This document shows positions 6,132 through 9,639 of a stretch of DNA of 9,639 bases, piece after piece. The stretch lies in assembly GCA_005878685.1 (NCBI GenBank), contig VBLN01000089.1:1-9639 (forward strand), given 5' to 3'. Numbering within the stretch: position 1 is the first letter of the stretch; each line of letters starts with the position of its first letter. The notes beneath the pieces were generated by a model. It was not told the DNA's origin, did no database searches, and saw only the letters and a list, made by a program, of their open reading frames with translations. The position numbers and the translations under genes were made by a program. The stretch comes from Deltaproteobacteria bacterium (lineage in GTDB: Bacteria; Desulfobacterota; Binatia; UBA9968).

Positions 6132-7462
6132 TTAATTTTCCAGCCGCGGCCTTTCAATTCCCAGGTTTTGCATCTTGTAGGAAAGAATACGTTCAGTAAT
6201 GCCCAGAGCTCGAGCAGCGTGGGCCTTAGTCCAGCCGCATCTTTCCAAGGTGGATAGGATCATGGATCGCTCCATTTGCTCGACCGCGTCGATAAGGCTC
6301 TGCCCTGTTTTGTCTCCCCCGGGCTGAGGAGAAACGCGCAGGACGGCTGGCGGCAGATGGGCCGGTTGAATCGTTTCTTCGTTACAGATAATGACGGCCC
6401 GCTCAATCGCATTTTGCAGCTCTCGCACGTTGCCGGGCCAGCTATGTCGGCGGAGTACTTCCATTGCGGTGTTTTCCTGAACGATTTGCTCTTGCCAGGA
6501 AGTGCCGCGCAAGCTCGGCAATATCACACTTACGCTCGCGCAGAGAAGAGATTTCGATTCCAATCGTATTGATACGGTAAAAAAGGTACATACGAAAGGT
6601 TCCTTTCTGGACAGCTTTCTCGAGGTTGCGATTCGTTGCGCAGATGACGCGCACGTCCACACTGATTTTCTCCTCGCCACCGACGCGCTCGAAGGAACGC
6701 TCTTGAAGAACCCGCAGAATCTTAGCCTGAGTCGAGAGCGGCATATCACCGATCTCATCCAAGAAGAGCGAACCGCCATCGGCCTGCTCGAACTTCCCTC
6801 GGCGTCGGGAGATAGCGCTTGTGAAAGCTCCCTTCTCATGGCCGAAGAGCTCGCAACGTCTCTGTAAGAGCCGCGCTGTTGACGTCGATGAACGGTCCTT
6901 TGGCGCGTGGACTAGCGTAGTGAAGGGCACGGGCTACCAGCTCTTTACCGGTGCCACTTTCTCCGACGATGAGTACTGTGGCCTCACTAGGCGCCGCCTG
7001 ACGGATGAGTTCGCGCAGTCGTTCCATACTCGGAGAACTTCCGACCAGATGTTCCAGAGCGTGCGCCTCTTCAACTTCAGTTCGCAGCCGCTGCTGGCGC
7101 ATCATTTTCACTGCATTGGCTAGTGAAACAATCATTCGTTGAAGATCAATCGGTTTTGTCAAATAATCGATGGCCCCACGCTTCATTGCTGTGATCACGT
7201 CTTGGATCGACTCAGAGGCGGTCACTACAATGACGGGTGCCTCAGGCAGCTTCTCGCGCAGTTTTGGAAGAAGCTCTAAGCCTGAGGTATCCGGCAAGTT
7301 GAGGTCGGTAAGAATAAGATCCGGAGGGGCACCGGAAAGAGCTTTTAGACTATCTCTTCCAGTTGTGACGACGTCAACGATGTATCCTTCCTTCTCGGCT
7401 ATCGACTTGACCAACCGGCCAGAAGCAACATCATCTTCTACGTACAGGATACGGATCGCCAT
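6132..7462 (-). pseudogene. Broken sigma54-dependent response regulator (NtrC family)
   Basis: From ATG 7462 (an in-frame GTG lies at 7474) the protein begins with a complete receiver domain: D10/D11, phosphoacceptor D53 in ILTDLNLP, T81 and K103 in LTKPID. It continues into the AAA+ domain with Walker A GESGTGKE (167-174). After ALTETL the frame breaks at 6853 and resumes as [13 protein letters not shown]. The usual spacer LES is missing, implying an 8-nt deletion. The second frame carries Walker B (SLFLDEIGD) and VRVICATNR, then fails after RHFLAR. A third frame resumes at [18 protein letters not shown] and ends with a Fis-type helix-turn-helix ([19 protein letters not shown]). Only 55 nt separate HFL from WPGN, where about 78 are usual, implying a second deletion of about 23 nt. 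Substitutions in conserved blocks (FRMYLFYR for [15 protein letters not shown] for KEDIPEL) also fit decay. A 208-aa receiver fragment ending at 6836 could still be made. Confidence 0.85.
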
Positions 7463-7972
7463 ATTTCCGGTCACCCATTGCGGGAGATTTAGGGTAACCG
7501 ATCGCAGGTTATTCAGTCAACTCGACTTTTGCTAATCTCCGATCTAACTTCATAACCGAGTCGAAGTGATCTCTCGGGAACCCCAATAGCTAGACGCGAA
7601 CTGCTTGAATCGGCGAGGGGAGTCTTAACAAGCTATAAGCGACCCTAGACGGCGACACTGCGTTAGATAAGGGAGCGCGTCGAAGAAAAAAAAGAGATTG
7701 CCGGTAGATCGCTGGTAGGCCCGGGGGTTGATTACGGCCAACCGAAGACTAAACTGCCGCCTGATCAGACACATTCTCTTGAAAATTTGAGATTATATCG
7801 TGCAGGGTTGCCTTCGGAATGAACTAAAGAGGTATTTCTGCCCGATTGATAAAATATTTAACGTACATCAAAGCTCAAAGTTATTGATTTGTGACAATAA
7901 TTTTTACCATATTTTTGGTCTTAAATTTGCTATTCCCTGCCCTAGGTATATATTGAAATGCGGGGAGGAAAC
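7463..7972. other. Non-coding stretch between two pseudogenes
   Basis: About 510 bp without a supportable gene. The last 130 bp (7840-7957) are markedly AT-rich and could hold a promoter for the RfaH-like gene, but no -35/-10 pair with good spacing stands out. GCTGGTAGG at 7711-7719 recurs upstream of the export gene. No RNA gene was recognised. Confidence 0.5.
7711..7719 (+). repeat. GCTGGTAGG, copy 1 (upstream of RfaH-like pseudogene)
   Basis: A 9-bp word repeated exactly at 8696-8704. Each copy sits in the leader region of a polysaccharide-type gene and is followed by a CGGGG run (7722-7726 here). It resembles the CTGGTAG part of JUMPStart as remembered. Chance recurrence is possible at this length. 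Confidence 0.25.
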
Positions 7973-8471
7973 ATGGTGCGTAAGTGGTACGTCCTTTACA
8001 CAAAGCCCAGGCAGGAGAAGTCTACTAGCTGGTATTTGGAGCGGAAGGGGCTTTTATCCTTCCTACCCATGATTTGCGACCCTTGGGGGGCGAGGGGAAA
8101 AGCAGCCGAACCTTTGTTTCCAAACTATCTCTTTGTTCATTTACATCTTCCCATGGAATTTCATCTGGCCGCATGGACCCCGGGAGCAAAAAGACTCGTG
8201 AGTTTTGGCGACGAGCCAACTCCGATTGACGACGGGACCATGGCATTTCTTATGGAAAAGACAGGAAAAAACGGAATGATCGAGGCACGCAGTAGTCTGA
8301 AACCGAGGGCTGGCGGCCATCATTAAGAGTCCACCTGATCGAAAAGGTAGGGTCCAGGTCTTGATGAACATATTGAGGCAGCAGACTCCGGTCAACGTGC
8401 CCATCCATTGGATAAAGAGCAACCGGCCGCTGGAGCTAATCCCTCACGGCATAGGCAGCGGATGGGTCTAA
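7973..8471 (+). pseudogene. Broken RfaH/UpxY-like NusG-family transcription antiterminator
   Basis: The ATG at 7973 is chosen over the one at 7958 because GGGGAGG (7962-7968) lies directly before it. The NGN domain is recognisable: WYVLYTKPRQEK, a PM motif and EPLFPNYLFVHLHL, which closely matches the EPLFPNYLFV block of RfaH. The frame then ends early at a TAA (8324-8326) after KPRAGGHH. The missing KOW domain continues in a frame shifted by +1 from about 8316: AIIKSPPDRKGRVQVLMNIL, then RQQTPVNVPIHWIKSNRPLE, with a stop at 8469-8471. About ten residues normally lying between the SP and GRVQVL segments are also absent. The gene thus carries a frameshift plus an internal deletion. Specialised NusG paralogues of this type prevent premature termination in long surface-polysaccharide operons, which fits the export gene just downstream. 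As it stands only an NGN-domain fragment would be produced. Confidence 0.8.
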
Positions 8472-8804
8472 TTTTTAGCTCTTGAGAAGGGAAAGGCTTA
8501 GAAGGTTAAAATCAAAGACCTGATTAGTTAGCCAAGGTCATGAGGAGAGGTGGAGGGCACGAACCCTGTGTCGCATTTTGTTAACGGCATTTCTGCCTGA
8601 CACCTGGCCCCCTCTCCTTTTGAGGAGTTTCGACATTTTTTTCCTTTATCTTTTAAAGAGCTTGTAACGACAAAATTGCGGCCTGAGGCTTGTTGGCTGG
8701 TAGGTGGACAGGCGATGATATTCGGGGCGGGCTTGTTTTTTCAAATAATTTAGGTCCGCAGATGGCGGAGCTATATCGACCTTTAGGAAAAAGGGGATTG
8801 AAAA
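8472..8804. other. Leader region of the polysaccharide export gene
   Basis: 333 bp without a gene. It holds a small hairpin (8614-8618/8623-8627) with a T-run at 8636-8642, too far from the stem for a confident terminator. GGAGAGG near 8543 can pair with CCTCTCC at 8611-8617. A possible JUMPStart-like pair, CTGGTAGGTG (8697-8706) and GGGGCGG (8724-8730), follows. No clear sigma70 or sigma54 promoter was found. Confidence 0.45.
8696..8704 (+). repeat. GCTGGTAGG, copy 2 (upstream of export gene; JUMPStart-like)
   Basis: Exact repeat of 7711-7719. Here it is followed by TG and, 17 nt later, GGGGCGG (8724-8730). JUMPStart, as I recall it, contains CTGGTAGCTG and then GGGGCGGTAGCG, the ops site bound by RfaH. 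The spacing differs and the TAGCG end is absent, so this is only a resemblance. Confidence 0.25.
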
Positions 8805-9581
8805 ATGGACACACGAAACACTAGGATCTTTGTCATTAACCTCCTCATCGCCTTTCTAGCAAGTTCGCTATTTCCCTTTGGATGCGCAAATCCGGTCGCT
8901 CATATCCCGGAGTTCAATAAAAACGACTTAGCTGGTGTTACTCCTGCCTCTGGTGCTATGCCTGCGCCTTCGGGTCGGTCCCACTATGTGTTGGTTCCCT
9001 ACGATGCGATCAACATCACTTTTCCTTACCACCCTGAACATAACACTGATTCTAAGGCGCCAATAACTATCCGCCCCGATGGCAATATCATCCTAGACGC
9101 AGTTGGTTCTATTCGAGCCGCAGGGTTGACCCCTGAGGAACTAGGGAAGATCATCGCTCAGAAGAGCTCGGACCGAATGAAGGACCCAGAGGTAATAGTA
9201 ACAATTGCTCAGTTCGCGCCAAGAAGGATATTTGTTGGTGGTCAAGTAAGAACCCCTGGAATCGTGCTGATTAGCGAAGGCATCATCATGACCCCTTTGC
9301 AGGCGATATTCGACCGCGGTGGCTTTACTGATACAGCGCAAGTTGATAGTGTAGTGTTAATTCGAGATGCGGGCTCAGGCAATCCAAGAATCGGCCGACT
9401 CAATGTTGACCAGTCGATGGAAGGGGGTCTCGCTGAACAGGTGACGCTCCTGCCCAATGATGTCCTTTACGTTCCGATGTCAGGGATTGGTCGGGCTGAT
9501 CTCTGGGTCAGGCAGCATCTACGCGACATCTTGCCAACGGAGCTTTTTGGCTTAGGCGGTTTCATTGCTGGCGCTTCTTAA
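8805..9581 (+). CDS. Wza/EpsA-like polysaccharide export outer-membrane lipoprotein
   Basis: The 258-aa protein starts at ATG 8805 with AGGGGA at 8792-8797. The N-terminal hydrophobic segment (about 8-26) ends at FPFGC, so C27 is a probable lipidation site although the lipobox is not ideal. Residues about 60-137 form the polysaccharide export (Poly_export) domain: YVLVPYDAINITF, then ITIRPDGNIILDAVGSI and PEVIVTIAQF. Residues about 140-225 form an SLBB-type domain (RIFVGGQVRTPGIV, ILPNDVLYVP-like end). Proteins of this family form the outer-membrane channel for capsule or exopolysaccharide export. It lies downstream of a decayed RfaH-like gene, and a probable next gene starts 51 nt after its stop, so it is likely the first gene of an export or biosynthesis operon extending beyond the window. 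The frame is intact and the sequence shows no decay. Confidence 0.93.
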   Translation: MDTRNTRIFVINLLIAFLASSLFPFGCANPVAHIPEFNKNDLAGVTPASGAMPAPSGRSHYVLVPYDAINITFPYHPEHNTDSKAPITIRPDGNIILDAVGSIRAAGLTPEELGKIIAQKSSDRMKDPEVIVTIAQFAPRRIFVGGQVRTPGIVLISEGIIMTPLQAIFDRGGFTDTAQVDSVVLIRDAGSGNPRIGRLNVDQSMEGGLAEQVTLLPNDVLYVPMSGIGRADLWVRQHLRDILPTELFGLGGFIAGAS

Positions 9582-9632
9582 AAAGATCAAGGCTCATCAG
9601 TCACGGCCATAAAACCAGGAAGGCAAAAGTTT

Positions 9633-9639
9633 ATGGAAT
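9633..9639 (+). CDS. Possible start of next operon gene (cut by window edge)
   Basis: AGGAAGG at 9617-9623 is followed after 9 nt by ATG at 9633-9635, 51 nt downstream of the export gene stop. Only two codons are visible. In exopolysaccharide clusters a chain-length determinant/Wzz-type gene often follows the export lipoprotein, but nothing here identifies it. Confidence 0.4.

Noticed and set aside
8614..8642. Intrinsic terminator upstream of the export gene
   Set aside because: The 5-bp stem is weak and the T-run starts about 8 nt after it, so it does not meet the usual form.
8472..8804. Sigma54 (-24/-12) promoter for the export gene
   Set aside because: I looked for GG-N10-GC with TGGC/TTGC context because of the nearby sigma54 regulator. 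No site fits well.
1..9639. CRISPR arrays, tRNA/rRNA genes, insertion sequences
   Set aside because: No regularly spaced repeats, no tRNA T-loop signatures and no transposase text or terminal inverted repeats were seen.

Overview
The window reads as a chromosomal piece of an uncultivated soil or groundwater bacterium. A thiamine-diphosphate (TPP) enzyme, a UbiD-type decarboxylase, an orphan NMT1/SsuA-like substrate-binding protein and a Tat-exported dienelactone-hydrolase-like protein lie together. From memory this mix is common in Candidatus Binatota/Desulfobacterota-like and Tectomicrobia/Rokubacteria-like genomes. That placement is inference from gene content only.

Left third (1-4855): an apparent catabolic locus. 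A TPP-dependent enzyme runs leftward off the window edge. Diverging from it, across a 174-bp gap with recognisable sigma70-type promoters in both directions, are a UbiD decarboxylase (all catalytic residues present), a substrate-binding protein overlapping it by 4 nt, and a Tat-signal dienelactone hydrolase (intact Cys-Asp-His). Together they suggest capture, hydrolysis and decarboxylation of an unidentified, possibly aromatic or unsaturated, acid.

Middle (4856-6115): about 720 bp without a normal gene. It holds the most unusual object in the window: a near-consensus promoter at 5010-5037, about 390 nt packed with perfect hairpins, and a 10-bp-stem intrinsic terminator ending near 5430. This looks like a free-standing structured RNA. 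It contains two copies of a module with a Shine-Dalgarno-like GGAGG, and a 5' hairpin loop carrying the complementary CCUCC. I do not recognise it as a known family. Two small membrane or secreted proteins (112 and 50 aa) follow.

Right third (6132-9639): a degraded polysaccharide-type regulatory region. A sigma54-dependent NtrC-family response regulator on the minus strand is broken by two frame-changing deletions. An RfaH/UpxY-like NusG paralogue is broken in its KOW domain. An apparently intact Wza-like polysaccharide export lipoprotein follows, and the start of another gene sits at the window end. Part of a JUMPStart-like element may lie upstream of the export gene. The effector gene seems kept while two candidate regulators have decayed.
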